Virus record (IMG/VR): IMGVR_UViG_3300007276_000097
Location: 1 to 42,028 of that record
Source of the DNA: a virus
Length of the DNA: 42,028 nt
Strand: one strand, 5' to 3'
Below the pieces are notes generated by a model, which saw nothing but the letters and a program-made list of their open reading frames with translations, was not told the DNA's origin and made no database searches. Both the position numbers and the translations under genes were made by a program. Below are positions 27,934-36,712 of the stretch, one piece after another (positions within the stretch are counted from its first letter, which is position 1; every line of letters begins with the position of its first letter).

Positions 27934-28438
27934 GCTAACCGCGAAGCAACGCATCTACGTTGACTCGCGGTTATCAGGCCTTACTAAAAAGGCTGCCGCT
28001 GCCGCTGCCGGCGGTGCCGATTACCTGAATTATGAGAAATCGGCGAAAGTAGAAGCAGCGCTCGTCGACATGATGAAGAAGGGTGCAGAGGAAGTTTCGT
28101 TCGGCCGCAAAGAAGCGCACGATATGTACATGGAGGCGTACCACAACGCAGAAACAGCCATGGAACAAGTCGCAGCCGTGAATGCTATGGTAAAATTGCA
28201 CGGGCTGGAGAAACCAAAGCAAGTTGAAGTGCAACACCAGCATGTGCATAGTGGACAAATTGAGCATTTACCCACGGAAGAGTTAATGCGGCTTGCTAAC
28301 ATGGAAAAAACGCTCACTCTTGAGGGTGAGTACAACGAAGTTGAGGAAAAGCCGGTGCTGGAAGCACCTGAAGCCAGGGAAGATAACACTATTGATTCAG
28401 CAGAATTGCAAAACGTGCGAGACGGTTACGGAGCATAG
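27908..28438 (+). CDS. Terminase small subunit
   Basis: The N-terminus KLTAKQRIYVDSRLSGLTKK followed by AAAAAAGGADYLN is the helix-turn-helix pattern of phage small terminases, and a VSFGRKEAHDMYMEAYHNAE helical middle and polar tail follow. It binds the packaging site and hands DNA to the large subunit encoded directly downstream. The size (176 aa) is typical. The start at 27908 overlaps the preceding gene; no strong site is visible upstream. Confidence 0.75.
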   Translation: MATPSSYLKLTAKQRIYVDSRLSGLTKKAAAAAAGGADYLNYEKSAKVEAALVDMMKKGAEEVSFGRKEAHDMYMEAYHNAETAMEQVAAVNAMVKLHGLEKPKQVEVQHQHVHSGQIEHLPTEELMRLANMEKTLTLEGEYNEVEEKPVLEAPEAREDNTIDSAELQNVRDGYGA

Positions 28439-30137
28439 TGAGTCCGGGGCTTGTCTGGAGTGCGAACATCAGTTGGCGCTCTCGCTGAAGTCCGCCTCAG
28501 ACGACTATAGGGCTAACCATAGCAACACTGCCAAGATACGGAAAAAACGTGATAAGGCAGTTAGGCAAAAAGCTGATAAAAAGCGATCGCGCACCAGAAG
28601 CGAGAAGGCCCAAGAAGAATTAGCCAAGCGCGAGTTGGCGAAAAGGCACTTGCTGGCGTTTATCATGCGTTTTGAGCCGACATATGAGGCGGGCTGGTTC
28701 CACAAAGTGTTGGCCGAGCAGCTGATGCAGTTCCTTGATGACGTCGTAGCAAAGAAATCGCCCCGATTGCTCCTTACAGTACCTCCGAGGCACGGAAAAT
28801 CAATGCAGGCGTCGCAATATTTCCCTGCATACAGCCTTGGCAAATATCCAGGTCTTGAGTTTATTAATTGCTCGTATGCGCAATCTCTACAAATGGACTT
28901 TTCGCGCAAAATCCAAGAAATTGTCCGCTCTCCCGACTTCGGCATGCTTTTCGATGGCCTGAAAATCATGAAAAACAACGAGTCTGTCGAACGGTGGGGC
29001 CTGGCGGATAAAGATGGGCGAAGAACAGGCGGCGGGGTGCTTGCAGCCGGCGTGGGAGGCCCAATCACAGGGCGAGGTGCCCATATTTTGCTGATTGATG
29101 ACCCTGTGAAAAACCGCGAGGAAGCAGAGAGCACCACAGTGCGAGAAGCGACCAAGGCATGGTACTCATCCACGGCATACACACGACTCGCCCCCGGCGG
29201 CGGCGTTCTTGTGATTCAAACACGTTGGCATGATGACGATTTATCAGGCTGGCTCTTGCGCGAAATGGAAGACGCCGAGAAAGAGTTCAATGAGACGGAA
29301 GTGTGGCCAGAGGATTCTGACCGATGGAAACATTTGGACTTCCCGGCGATCGCAACGCACGACGAGGAATACCGTAAGGCGGGAGAAGCTCTGCACCCTG
29401 AGCGCTACCCGCTTCCTGCACTCCGCAAGATCAAGAAGACACTTGCTCCTAGAGACTGGGCGGCACTGTATCAGCAGAATCCCCAGGTTGAGGAAGGTGC
29501 CTATTTTTCCAAGAATATGGTACGCTACTACAAGTCCGTCCCGAAGTACTTAGATATATATGCTGCGGGCGATTTGGCTATTTCTAAGAAAGAGCAAGCC
29601 GACTACACGGTGTTTCTCGTAGCTGGCGTTGATGACCAGGAAAACATCTACATGCTTGATTCTTACAAAGGCCGATGGAATGCGGACGAAATTATTGATG
29701 TGATGTTCCAGATTCACAAGAGATGGAAACCACGTCGCTTTGGACTAGAGAAGGGCCACATCAGCATGACGATGGATGCCCCTCTCCAAAGACGCATTAA
29801 AGATGCGAAGATGTATGACTTGCAAGTGGAGGCACTGCCCCCCGGCAAGGCGGACAAGGAACTTAGAGCGCGATCCATCCAGGGCTTGATGGCGCTCGGA
29901 AAAGTGTTCTGGCCAGAAGGAGCCCTGTGGACAGACGACTTCTTAAATGAGATGTTGCGCTTTCCGAACGGTGTAAAAGATGACTGCGTAGACGCCGCTG
30001 CGTGGATTGGCAAAATGCTTGCCATCCAGGGATACATAGGAACTGGAAGGCCCAAGAAGAAAGATAAATCTTGGCGTAAGAAGCTAGCAGGGTATGTCTC
30101 AGGACATAAGGAATCCAATTCGCACATGGCGGCATAA
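28392..30137 (+). CDS. terL: Terminase large subunit with N-terminal zinc ribbon
   Basis: The ATPase half has Walker A VPPRHGKS, Walker B HILLIDDP and the coupling motif IQTRWHDDDLSG. The nuclease half has AGDLAISKKEQADYTV, GLEKGH and KDDCVDAAA with the usual acidic residues. It packages DNA into the prohead. Before the ATPase, CKTCETVTEHSESGACLEC (Cys6, 9, 21, 24) is a four-cysteine ribbon that is kept only if translation starts at TTG 28392, 47 bases inside the small terminase gene. A shorter start would lose it. The basic linker after it may bind DNA. Assignment is secure; the start is not. Confidence 0.92.
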   Translation: MIQQNCKTCETVTEHSESGACLECEHQLALSLKSASDDYRANHSNTAKIRKKRDKAVRQKADKKRSRTRSEKAQEELAKRELAKRHLLAFIMRFEPTYEAGWFHKVLAEQLMQFLDDVVAKKSPRLLLTVPPRHGKSMQASQYFPAYSLGKYPGLEFINCSYAQSLQMDFSRKIQEIVRSPDFGMLFDGLKIMKNNESVERWGLADKDGRRTGGGVLAAGVGGPITGRGAHILLIDDPVKNREEAESTTVREATKAWYSSTAYTRLAPGGGVLVIQTRWHDDDLSGWLLREMEDAEKEFNETEVWPEDSDRWKHLDFPAIATHDEEYRKAGEALHPERYPLPALRKIKKTLAPRDWAALYQQNPQVEEGAYFSKNMVRYYKSVPKYLDIYAAGDLAISKKEQADYTVFLVAGVDDQENIYMLDSYKGRWNADEIIDVMFQIHKRWKPRRFGLEKGHISMTMDAPLQRRIKDAKMYDLQVEALPPGKADKELRARSIQGLMALGKVFWPEGALWTDDFLNEMLRFPNGVKDDCVDAAAWIGKMLAIQGYIGTGRPKKKDKSWRKKLAGYVSGHKESNSHMAA

Positions 30138-30140
30138 AGT

Positions 30141-32405
30141 ATGGCAACACTCATAACGACCAACGAGTTTGGTGGCGACGCAGAGAAGCTTGATAAAGAC
30201 AACTCTCCTGCTTACTCCCCTGAAGAGGTCGATAAGGTAAACCAACAGTGGGCAGCGTATACCAGAGCACGGGACGCTGGCCATTTAGATTGGGTCGAAC
30301 AAGCACGTAAGTTTGACAACTTCTACGTCGGCGAGCAGTGGGCAACAGAAACGCAGCAAACACTCGACGCACAAAAACGACCTCATCAAACTATTAACCT
30401 GATTCTGTCAACGGTCAATGCCGTTGTAGGCGAGTACATTAAGTCTCGCCAAGATATCTCGTTTGTGCCACAGGGCAAAGGTGCCAACCAGGATACAGCC
30501 AAGTCATTGCGATTCCTGTTCAAACAGATAGCGCTTAATAATGACTCAGAAGCCAAAGAGCAACAGATGTTCCTGGATGGATTAATCCAGGATCGTGGGT
30601 ACTGTTACTACTACATGGACTTCTCTGATTCCACAGAAGGCGAGATAAGAGAGCTAATTCTCGACCCTACTGATGTCATTCTTGATGCGGGAGCAAAAGA
30701 GTATGACCCCGACACCTGGGCGGAAGTGTTCATAAGCCGATGGCTAACTCCTGAAGAGATTGGAGCTTTTTATGGGCCAGAATACAAAAACAAAGTCGAC
30801 CTGGCTGCTGCTAGTGGAACTTTTGGGCACGATTCACTTGAATGGGAAGCCCCTAACTTCAGTGGAGACCACTACAATAGCGAAATCTTCTTCCAGAGCT
30901 CCGAGGAAGAGGTCAAGCGAGTCAAACGTGTCCGCGTCATTGAACGACAGTATCGAAAGTTAGTCCGCACACCTTATTTTGTTGACAACACCACTGGCGA
31001 CATGCGCCGAGTACCTGAAGGTTGGTCAAAGGAAGAAACCGAAGCCTTCCAGATTAAGATGCGAGGTGAAATCGGTGTGATGTGGAAGCCTGAGCGTAGA
31101 GTACGGGTAACCATCACCGCGGACCGTTGTTTGTTGCACGATGGCTGGTCGATATTCAACAAGATCTCGATCATCCCATTCTTCCCCTTCTTCAGACGCG
31201 GCAGGCCGTTTGGTCTGGTTCGCAATTTGATCAGCCCACAGGAAATGCTCAACAAGGTAACATCACAGGAACTGCACGTAGTCAACACGACTGCAAACAG
31301 TGGGTGGATGTTTAAGACAGGCACGCTTGTCAACATGGACGCAGATGACCTTGTGCAGCAGGGCTCAAAAACTGGCCTTGTCCTGGAATGGCAGGGCGAC
31401 GCAGCTCCAGAGAAGATCCAACCTAATTCAGTTCCGTCAGGCTTGGATCAGATTTCAGCGAAGTCTGGAATTTATTTCCGGGAGATCTCTGGTGTAAACG
31501 AAGCTATGCTCGGCACCCAACGCTCCGACTCATCAAAGGCGATCGACTCACAGCGCCAAGGTGGCATGGCGCAGCAGGAAATCATATTCGATCACCTAAA
31601 TTACACACGGAAGCTGAGAGCACGATTTATGCTCGAGGCAGTCCAAGCGTATTATACCGAAACACGATTGCTCACAATCTTCGAGAAAAATGAAGACGGC
31701 GATGATGTGCAGCAAGAGCTAGAAGTAAACCAGCCGTACGAGCAGATTGATCCTGAGACACAAGCAGTGATTGAGGAGATCAAGAATGACCTCACCATGG
31801 GTGAGTACAATGTCACGGTCACAAATATTCCTCGTCGTGATACTTACGATGAGGCTTTGTTTGAACAGCTGGCAAAGTTGCGCGAAATTGGCGTACAGCT
31901 ACCAGATCACATTCTTATAGAAAACTCTCAGCTGCCAGATCGCAGAGATGTGTCAGAACAGGTCAAGAAGATACAAGGCCTGGCCGCGCCGACTCCAGAA
32001 GAGATCGAGCGCGCGCAGATACTCGACGAAATGCAGATGCGCTTACTGAACGCAGAGATTATGGAGAAGGAAGCACAAGCCGCAGAACGTCAGGCGAAAG
32101 CGCAGTCCTTACAAGTTGATGCGCAAGTAGCGATGATTACACCAGAGCTCGAGCAAGCCAAAGTCGGAATGCAATACAGGATGGAGACAGAGAAACTGCA
32201 GGCCGAGGAGCGTATGAATACTATGGATCTTATGGCTAGGATACAGCTGATGCAGCAGAAAAACTCTGGTGCGTCAAACGTGGCTACTATACAATCCGCA
32301 ACTAAACGTGTAAGCGATGCCCTACAACGGCAAGCATCAATGGAAACAGCGCTAATCAACGCTTCCACGAAGGAGAAACCCAGCGATGGCCCTAAGAAAG
32401 CCTAA
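30141..32405 (+). CDS. P22-type portal protein
   Basis: At 754 residues it is the size of the P22 portal. The segments VNQQWAAYTRARDAGHLDWV, NLILSTVNAVVGEYIKSRQD, GKGANQDTAKSLRFLFKQIA and FLDGLIQDRGYCYYYMDF match this family, followed by an ISPQEMLNKVTSQELHVVN region (residues around 360-380) and a SDSSKAIDSQRQGGM loop. The C-terminal 150 residues are a long Gln- and Ala-rich coiled coil (EAQAAERQAKAQSLQVDAQV), as in the P22 barrel. It forms the dodecameric head vertex. The ATG is three bases after the terminase stop. Confidence 0.88.
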   Translation: MATLITTNEFGGDAEKLDKDNSPAYSPEEVDKVNQQWAAYTRARDAGHLDWVEQARKFDNFYVGEQWATETQQTLDAQKRPHQTINLILSTVNAVVGEYIKSRQDISFVPQGKGANQDTAKSLRFLFKQIALNNDSEAKEQQMFLDGLIQDRGYCYYYMDFSDSTEGEIRELILDPTDVILDAGAKEYDPDTWAEVFISRWLTPEEIGAFYGPEYKNKVDLAAASGTFGHDSLEWEAPNFSGDHYNSEIFFQSSEEEVKRVKRVRVIERQYRKLVRTPYFVDNTTGDMRRVPEGWSKEETEAFQIKMRGEIGVMWKPERRVRVTITADRCLLHDGWSIFNKISIIPFFPFFRRGRPFGLVRNLISPQEMLNKVTSQELHVVNTTANSGWMFKTGTLVNMDADDLVQQGSKTGLVLEWQGDAAPEKIQPNSVPSGLDQISAKSGIYFREISGVNEAMLGTQRSDSSKAIDSQRQGGMAQQEIIFDHLNYTRKLRARFMLEAVQAYYTETRLLTIFEKNEDGDDVQQELEVNQPYEQIDPETQAVIEEIKNDLTMGEYNVTVTNIPRRDTYDEALFEQLAKLREIGVQLPDHILIENSQLPDRRDVSEQVKKIQGLAAPTPEEIERAQILDEMQMRLLNAEIMEKEAQAAERQAKAQSLQVDAQVAMITPELEQAKVGMQYRMETEKLQAEERMNTMDLMARIQLMQQKNSGASNVATIQSATKRVSDALQRQASMETALINASTKEKPSDGPKKA

Positions 32406-32541
32406 GTCACCAGAGAAAAAGCTTGAACGTAGCAAGCCCTTTACGGAGCCTAAAGCCATTAAGGACTTGAAGGAGCGCTTGAAAAAGCGTAATGAAAAAC
32501 AGAAGCCAATAAGTAAAGGTATCCGGGCACCTAAAGCCTGA
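32386..32541 (+). CDS. Unknown very small Lys-rich protein (51 aa)
   Basis: The ATG at 32386 has GGAG ten bases upstream and starts inside the end of the portal gene. The product reads MALRKPKSPEKKLERSKPF and continues as a Lys/Arg-rich, probably disordered chain (KDLKERLKKRNEKQKPISKG). A small basic gene at this place between portal and scaffold recurs in phages and may neutralise DNA or bind the scaffold. Function is inference; the frame is complete. Confidence 0.65.
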   Translation: MALRKPKSPEKKLERSKPFTEPKAIKDLKERLKKRNEKQKPISKGIRAPKA

Positions 32542-32545
32542 TAAT

Positions 32546-32559
32546 CGCCCTCGAGGGCG
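32546..32559. other. Perfect 14-bp palindrome
   Basis: CGCCCTCGAGGGCG is self-complementary and lies between the small basic gene and the scaffold gene. It can fold as a 5-bp stem with a TCGA loop. No T-tract follows, so it is not a terminator; it may be an RNA processing site. Confidence 0.5.
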
Positions 32560-32581
32560 TAAAACACAACTAGGAGCTATT

Positions 32582-33709
32582 ATGTCTAGCGCAGCAGAAG
32601 ACCGGGGTGACGATCTTGCCCCCGATGCAACCCTCGCGGTTGATATCCCCAACGAAGACGAACGTACTGCCGAACAATTAGAATATTTTGGTGGCGACCC
32701 AGAAGACCTCGACAAAGAGGACTTTTCAGCTGTTGATAGGGGTGACGATATTGATCCCCCGGAGTTAATGGAAGATGCGGAAGAAGAGCAAGCCACAGAA
32801 GATGAGGAAGGGCCTACCGAAGACGAGTCCCTCGACGATGGAGAGGTTGACAGTGACCCCGATTCCGAAGAAGTTGTGGAGGACGATGAAGGAGACGATG
32901 GCGAAGACGATGACAGTGACGTGGCCGAATCAGATGCTGGAGACCCCAGCCAGCAAAAGGATTCTGATGCGCGCGATCAGCGAATCCCGCTCAGTCGATT
33001 CAACGAAGTAAACGAACGTATGAAGCAGGCCGAACAACGGCTTGCAGAGCTCGAAAGAAATGAGGTTGCTGCTGAAGAGGTTGTGAAGGGAACATACGAC
33101 TTCGATCAGGCTGAAGAAGAATACACTGAGCTACTTCTCAACGGAGACACTAAGGGCGCAGCAACTAAGCGCTCAGAAATTCGTAGCGCAGAACGTGAAT
33201 CATTTTTGGTAGAAGCCCAACAGTCAACACAGCAGACTATCACCCAGGATGCAGTTGCTAGTGAGTTGAACTCCTTGGCAGACCAGGCTGCAGAAATGTA
33301 CCCTATATTTAAGGATACCCACCCTGACTTTGACGCAGATGCAACTCAGAAGGTGCTGACGTTTATGCGCGGATACATGTCCGATACGGCTAATCCCATG
33401 CAAGCTTCTGACGCATTTGTTGCAGCACTAGCGGACGGCATTTCGTTGTATGACCTGGATTCCACGTATGGATATAACCAGGAAGAAAGTGATTCAGCTC
33501 CCAAGGATCCAAAAAAGGCTGCTCCGAAGAGAAAGACAAAAGAGAAGATCGGTGTCGCTGCAAAGCAAGCCAGGTCACCGGCCGGCGCAGGCAGAGCATC
33601 TATGGATGCAGGGGCGAACGTACCCGACGTTGATAAGATGAGTGATGCTGAGATTGAAGCGTTACCAGCCGAAACATTGGCACGCCTTAGAGGCGATTTC
33701 ATGGATTAG
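32582..33709 (+). CDS. Scaffolding protein
   Basis: The product is very acidic in its first 130 residues (EDAEEEQATEDEEGPTEDES and later GDDGEDDDSDVAES), has a coiled coil near residues 140-165 (NERMKQAEQRLAELERNE), a helical middle, and a basic stretch near the C-terminus (KKAAPKRKTKEKIGV). This composition and the position between portal and capsid genes are typical of phage scaffolding proteins. It would guide capsid assembly and leave before DNA packaging. AGGAG lies five bases before the ATG. Confidence 0.8.
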   Translation: MSSAAEDRGDDLAPDATLAVDIPNEDERTAEQLEYFGGDPEDLDKEDFSAVDRGDDIDPPELMEDAEEEQATEDEEGPTEDESLDDGEVDSDPDSEEVVEDDEGDDGEDDDSDVAESDAGDPSQQKDSDARDQRIPLSRFNEVNERMKQAEQRLAELERNEVAAEEVVKGTYDFDQAEEEYTELLLNGDTKGAATKRSEIRSAERESFLVEAQQSTQQTITQDAVASELNSLADQAAEMYPIFKDTHPDFDADATQKVLTFMRGYMSDTANPMQASDAFVAALADGISLYDLDSTYGYNQEESDSAPKDPKKAAPKRKTKEKIGVAAKQARSPAGAGRASMDAGANVPDVDKMSDAEIEALPAETLARLRGDFMD

Positions 33710-33735
33710 TTGCTAAGGGGTCGGCAAGCCTCCCT

Positions 33736-33756
33736 AGGGCCCCCTTGTGGGGCCCT
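33736..33756 (+). terminator. Terminator-like hairpin before the capsid gene
   Basis: AGGGCCCC (33736-33743) pairs with GGGGCCCT (33749-33756) with a short loop, followed by TT only. The stem is strong but the T-tract is short, so termination is probably partial, allowing some portal-scaffold transcripts to continue into the capsid gene. Confidence 0.55.
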
Positions 33757-33774
33757 TTGTATATGCGCTATAAT
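33745..33774 (+). promoter_or_regulatory. Putative promoter for the capsid gene
   Basis: A perfect TATAAT (33769-33774) is preceded by TTGTGG (33745-33750) with an 18-base spacer. The -35 element lies in the terminator stem. It would give a capsid transcript with a leader of about 155 bases. Host sigma70-type use is inferred from the sequence alone. Confidence 0.5.
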
Positions 33775-33781
33775 CCAGGTT

Positions 33782-33887
33782 CGTGGATGGCACCACGTAA
33801 AACATTTCGCCGGAGTCGTCCTCCTTAATAGCGTCACACGCCTCGGCAGGCGAAAGAAGCCAAAACTAAACCCGGCCAATAATGGCC
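33782..33887 (+). promoter_or_regulatory. Structured leader of the capsid transcript (three small hairpins)
   Basis: Three perfect 5-bp stems follow each other: CGTGG/CCACG (33782-33797), CGCCT/AGGCG with a CGGC loop (33839-33852), and GGCCA/TGGCC with an ATAA loop (33874-33887). They end about 45 bases before the capsid start. Such leaders can stabilise capsid mRNA. Confidence 0.45.
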
Positions 33888-33935
33888 AACTTTGTTTTTG
33901 TTCCGTTAAATGTGATGTCTCTAGGAGGAAACTTA

Positions 33936-35060
33936 ATGACTGTCACCAATTTTAACGCGCTAACATCAGAGCAGAAGACCGTATGGTCTCGTGATGTTTG
34001 GAAGCAAGCTCGTAACCTGAGCTTTGTATCCAAATTTACGGGTCGTGGTCCAAACTCGATGATTCAGCGTATTACGGATCTTACGAAGTCTGAGAAGGGA
34101 ACTCGCGCAGTAATTACTCTGGTAGCTGATCTTGAAGAAGACGGCGTGGCAGGCGACAACCAGTTGGAAGGCAACGAAGAAGCAATCAAGGCTTACGATC
34201 AAGTAATCCAGATTGACCAGCTTCGTCAGGCTAACCGACATAAAGGTCGTCTTGCTGATCAGAAATCTGTTGTGAACTTCCGTGAACAGTCTCGTGATGT
34301 CCTAGCTTACTGGCTTGCAGATCGCATGGACCAGTTAGCATTCTTGTCTCTATCTGGTGTTGCGTATAGTAATACGAACCGTGGTGCAGCTCGTACAAGT
34401 TCGACCTTTGCTGGTCTGGATTTCGCGGGTGATATCGCAGTTCCGTCTGCTCAACGTCACTATCAGTGGGATGGCGCAGCTTCTAATCTAGTAGCAAGCT
34501 CTCTTGGCACACTAGCACTCGCTGACGACACTCCGTCGTGGGCTATGCTTGTTGAAGCAAAAGCTCTTGCGAAAGAGAAGTACCTTCGCGGTATTAAGGG
34601 TCCAGGCGGCATGGAGTTCTACCATGTCTTTATGACTCCTACCGGGATGGCTAAGCTGCGTCAGGATGCTGACTATCTTGCGAACGTCCGCAATGCTGGT
34701 GTACGTGGCTCTTCGAACGAACTGTTCAAGGGTACGGACACTGTCATGGTCGATGGCCTCATGATTCACGAATATCGTCATGTATTCAACAACTCTGCAC
34801 TGCCTGATGGCTCTCGTGCAGGTGCGTCGAATGACGTAACGTATCAACGTACGCTGTTTGCGGGTGCTCAGGCACTTGGCATGGCTGACATTGGTGCGCC
34901 GGAGTGGATCGAGAAAGGCTTCGATTACGACAACCAGCAGGGCATTAGCATCGCTAAGATGTTTGGCTATCTCAAGCCGCAGTTCTACTCCAACATTGAT
35001 GCATCAACGCAAGACTTCGGTCTGTTGGTCATCGATAATGCTATTGGAGGTAACGACTAA
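33936..35060 (+). CDS. Major capsid protein, N4 gp56 family
   Basis: The product has the family hallmarks KGTRAVITLVADLEEDGVAG, then NQLEGNEEAIKAYDQVIQID and NRHKGRLADQKSVVNFREQS, and DVLAYWLADRMDQLAFLSLSG, ending in GFDYDNQQGISIAKMFGYLK. These are those of the N4 gp56 (Phage_capsid_3/DUF4043) family. It builds the shell of the head. AGGAGG lies seven bases before the ATG at 33936, the best ribosome site in the late region; an upstream frame from 33882 is not used. The size (374 aa) is normal. Confidence 0.92.
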   Translation: MTVTNFNALTSEQKTVWSRDVWKQARNLSFVSKFTGRGPNSMIQRITDLTKSEKGTRAVITLVADLEEDGVAGDNQLEGNEEAIKAYDQVIQIDQLRQANRHKGRLADQKSVVNFREQSRDVLAYWLADRMDQLAFLSLSGVAYSNTNRGAARTSSTFAGLDFAGDIAVPSAQRHYQWDGAASNLVASSLGTLALADDTPSWAMLVEAKALAKEKYLRGIKGPGGMEFYHVFMTPTGMAKLRQDADYLANVRNAGVRGSSNELFKGTDTVMVDGLMIHEYRHVFNNSALPDGSRAGASNDVTYQRTLFAGAQALGMADIGAPEWIEKGFDYDNQQGISIAKMFGYLKPQFYSNIDASTQDFGLLVIDNAIGGND

Positions 35061-35497
35061 TGAGCGTTTTAACTGATGCACGACAAAAGGTCTGCTACGC
35101 TATCGTAGAAGTCGGATTCGCTGATGTTGCCACCACGGCAGCTGAAGTACCGGTGCTTGACCTTCCACAGGGTGCGACTGTTGTTGATATACAGCTCGTC
35201 GTAGATACTGCCTTTGCGGGTGGCACTACGCACGATTTGGATATTGGCGACGTTACGGATCCTAACCGCTACACGCAGACGATCGCTGAGATTGACGCTC
35301 CTGGCATTCCGGCTAATCCGCCGGCAGTCAGTGGTTTCGAGACCACAGCCGCTGAGCCTCAGATTTCGGTAACGCCTACCCATACGGGTGGCTCGCCGAC
35401 TTCTGGTGCCGCACGGCTTATCGTCGGCTATCTTGAAGCAGGACGCCATGACGAAAACTTCGGTGACGGAGTTGAGTTCGCAGGGTCTCCGGCTTAA
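35060..35497 (+). CDS. Small head-associated structural protein
   Basis: The product is all-beta (VCYAIVEVGFADVATTAAEV, VVDIQLVVDTAFAGG, DLDIGDVTDPNRYT, ARLIVGYLEAGRH) and starts at an ATG that overlaps the capsid stop as TAATG. Short beta proteins encoded directly after the N4 gp56-type capsid gene are usually head decoration or stabilising proteins. It has no signal peptide and no cysteine-rich motif. It is followed by a terminator, so capsid and this gene form one unit. Confidence 0.65.
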   Translation: MSVLTDARQKVCYAIVEVGFADVATTAAEVPVLDLPQGATVVDIQLVVDTAFAGGTTHDLDIGDVTDPNRYTQTIAEIDAPGIPANPPAVSGFETTAAEPQISVTPTHTGGSPTSGAARLIVGYLEAGRHDENFGDGVEFAGSPA

Positions 35498-35525
35498 CCG
35501 GCTGCTACCTGTAGGTCCAGCCTAC

Positions 35526-35559
35526 CCCCTCCGGCCTTCTTGGTCGGAGGGGTCTTTTT
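35526..35559 (+). terminator. Strong intrinsic terminator after the capsid unit
   Basis: CCCCTCCGGCC (35526-35536) pairs with GGTCGGAGGGG (35542-35552), an 11-bp stem with one wobble and a TTCTT loop, followed by TCTTTTT. It lies 30 bases after the gene end. The following gene has its own ribosome site at once, so downstream expression needs readthrough or a promoter I cannot see. Confidence 0.9.
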
Positions 35560-35579
35560 GATTAAAAGGAGAAGCCCCG

Positions 35580-36020
35580 ATGAAGGGACTCAAGATTCCA
35601 GACCAACCGGTACTAATGCAGACTAACCGAGATTACCGTCTCTCTAGCCTCAATGGCTACGTTGTAAACTTCCGCGCAGGCCAACCATGCAGGGTTCCCC
35701 CAAATGCTTATTTGGAGGCTGTTAGTGTTGGAGCAGTTATGTGCGATGACCAGCCTGAAGTGGAACCAGAAGAGATAACAGAGAGGCCAAGCATCGCTGA
35801 AACTGCTAAACTAGAGGCGGAAGCAAAGCTTGGCTATATACAGCAGGCTTGCCTCAAAGTGATGGCAGAAAACGATACAAGTTTATTGAAAACAGACGGC
35901 TCGCCAAAGGTAATTGCTGTAATAAGCGCCTTAGAGCCACAAGCACCCCGACCGTCTGCTGCAGAGATTCAGCAGGTGTGGGATCTTATGCAAAGGGACA
36001 TGGATTTGGCTGAGGACTAA
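35580..36020 (+). CDS. Unknown head or connector-associated protein (146 aa)
   Basis: The product starts MKGLKIPDQPVLMQTNRDYR, has a beta N-terminus (SSLNGYVVNFRAGQPCRVPP) and a helical C-terminal half (KLEAEAKLGYIQQACLKVMA). AGGAG lies eight bases before the ATG. A small protein with this two-part layout is often found between capsid and adaptor genes of podovirus-like phages. It may be a connector or head completion protein; no direct homology is claimed. Confidence 0.6.
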   Translation: MKGLKIPDQPVLMQTNRDYRLSSLNGYVVNFRAGQPCRVPPNAYLEAVSVGAVMCDDQPEVEPEEITERPSIAETAKLEAEAKLGYIQQACLKVMAENDTSLLKTDGSPKVIAVISALEPQAPRPSAAEIQQVWDLMQRDMDLAED

Positions 36021-36712
36021 TGGCTACTGCACAGGATATCTTTGATGAAACGCGTCGCATCATTCATGACGAAGAAATTGGTAATTACCGATGGGCAGAT
36101 GCGGAACTCATTGACTATTTGAACGCTGGAACGCGTCAGATCGTTGTCCTGTTGCCAGAAGCTAACTCAATTGAATCTATAGAAGATACCGGACTGTCCC
36201 GAGTGGCACGCCAAGTGTTGCCGGCTGGGGGGATCAAATTTATTCGCGCTGGTAGGAATTACGCGGATGACGGAACTACGCCACAAGGGACTGTCAGGTA
36301 TGTCGAGAAAGACGTATTAGATACGTATGACTTAGATTGGGAATACACGTTAGCCACTGGCGTTGTCGATGGCCCTAACTATTTCCAGCACTATTGTCAC
36401 GACAGTAGAGAACCAAAAACGTACTTTTTATATCCGCCTCCCGCTGCGGACAACAAAAGACTGGCAGTGGTGTACTCAGCTGTGCCCACAGCTATTACTG
36501 CCGTCGGCAATACTTTCCCCCTGGATGATGAGTACATCAACGCAGCCATCCAGTATGTGACTTATCGAGCACTTACCAAAGAGTCTGTACAGACACTGCC
36601 AAGTGCATATCGAGCAGAATTGTGGCAGAATTTCCTTCAGGCTTTGGGCCTACAACGAGCAGCTTCAACTGAGGTTAGCGCGGAAATGAACAGACCCCCG
36701 GACGGTGATTAA
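36020..36712 (+). CDS. Head-to-tail adaptor-like protein (DUF6682-like)
   Basis: The start MATAQDIFDETRRIIHDEEI, then YRWADAELIDYLNAGTRQIV and LPEANSIES, and the later YFLYPPP and DEYINAAIQYVTYRALTKES are the features of phage adaptor proteins (DUF6682-like in my memory) that sit under the portal. The beta middle (LAVVYSAVPTAITAVGN) is typical as well. The gene overlaps the previous one as TAATG and is followed by another adaptor-like gene with the same overlap. Confidence 0.72.
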   Translation: MATAQDIFDETRRIIHDEEIGNYRWADAELIDYLNAGTRQIVVLLPEANSIESIEDTGLSRVARQVLPAGGIKFIRAGRNYADDGTTPQGTVRYVEKDVLDTYDLDWEYTLATGVVDGPNYFQHYCHDSREPKTYFLYPPPAADNKRLAVVYSAVPTAITAVGNTFPLDDEYINAAIQYVTYRALTKESVQTLPSAYRAELWQNFLQALGLQRAASTEVSAEMNRPPDGD

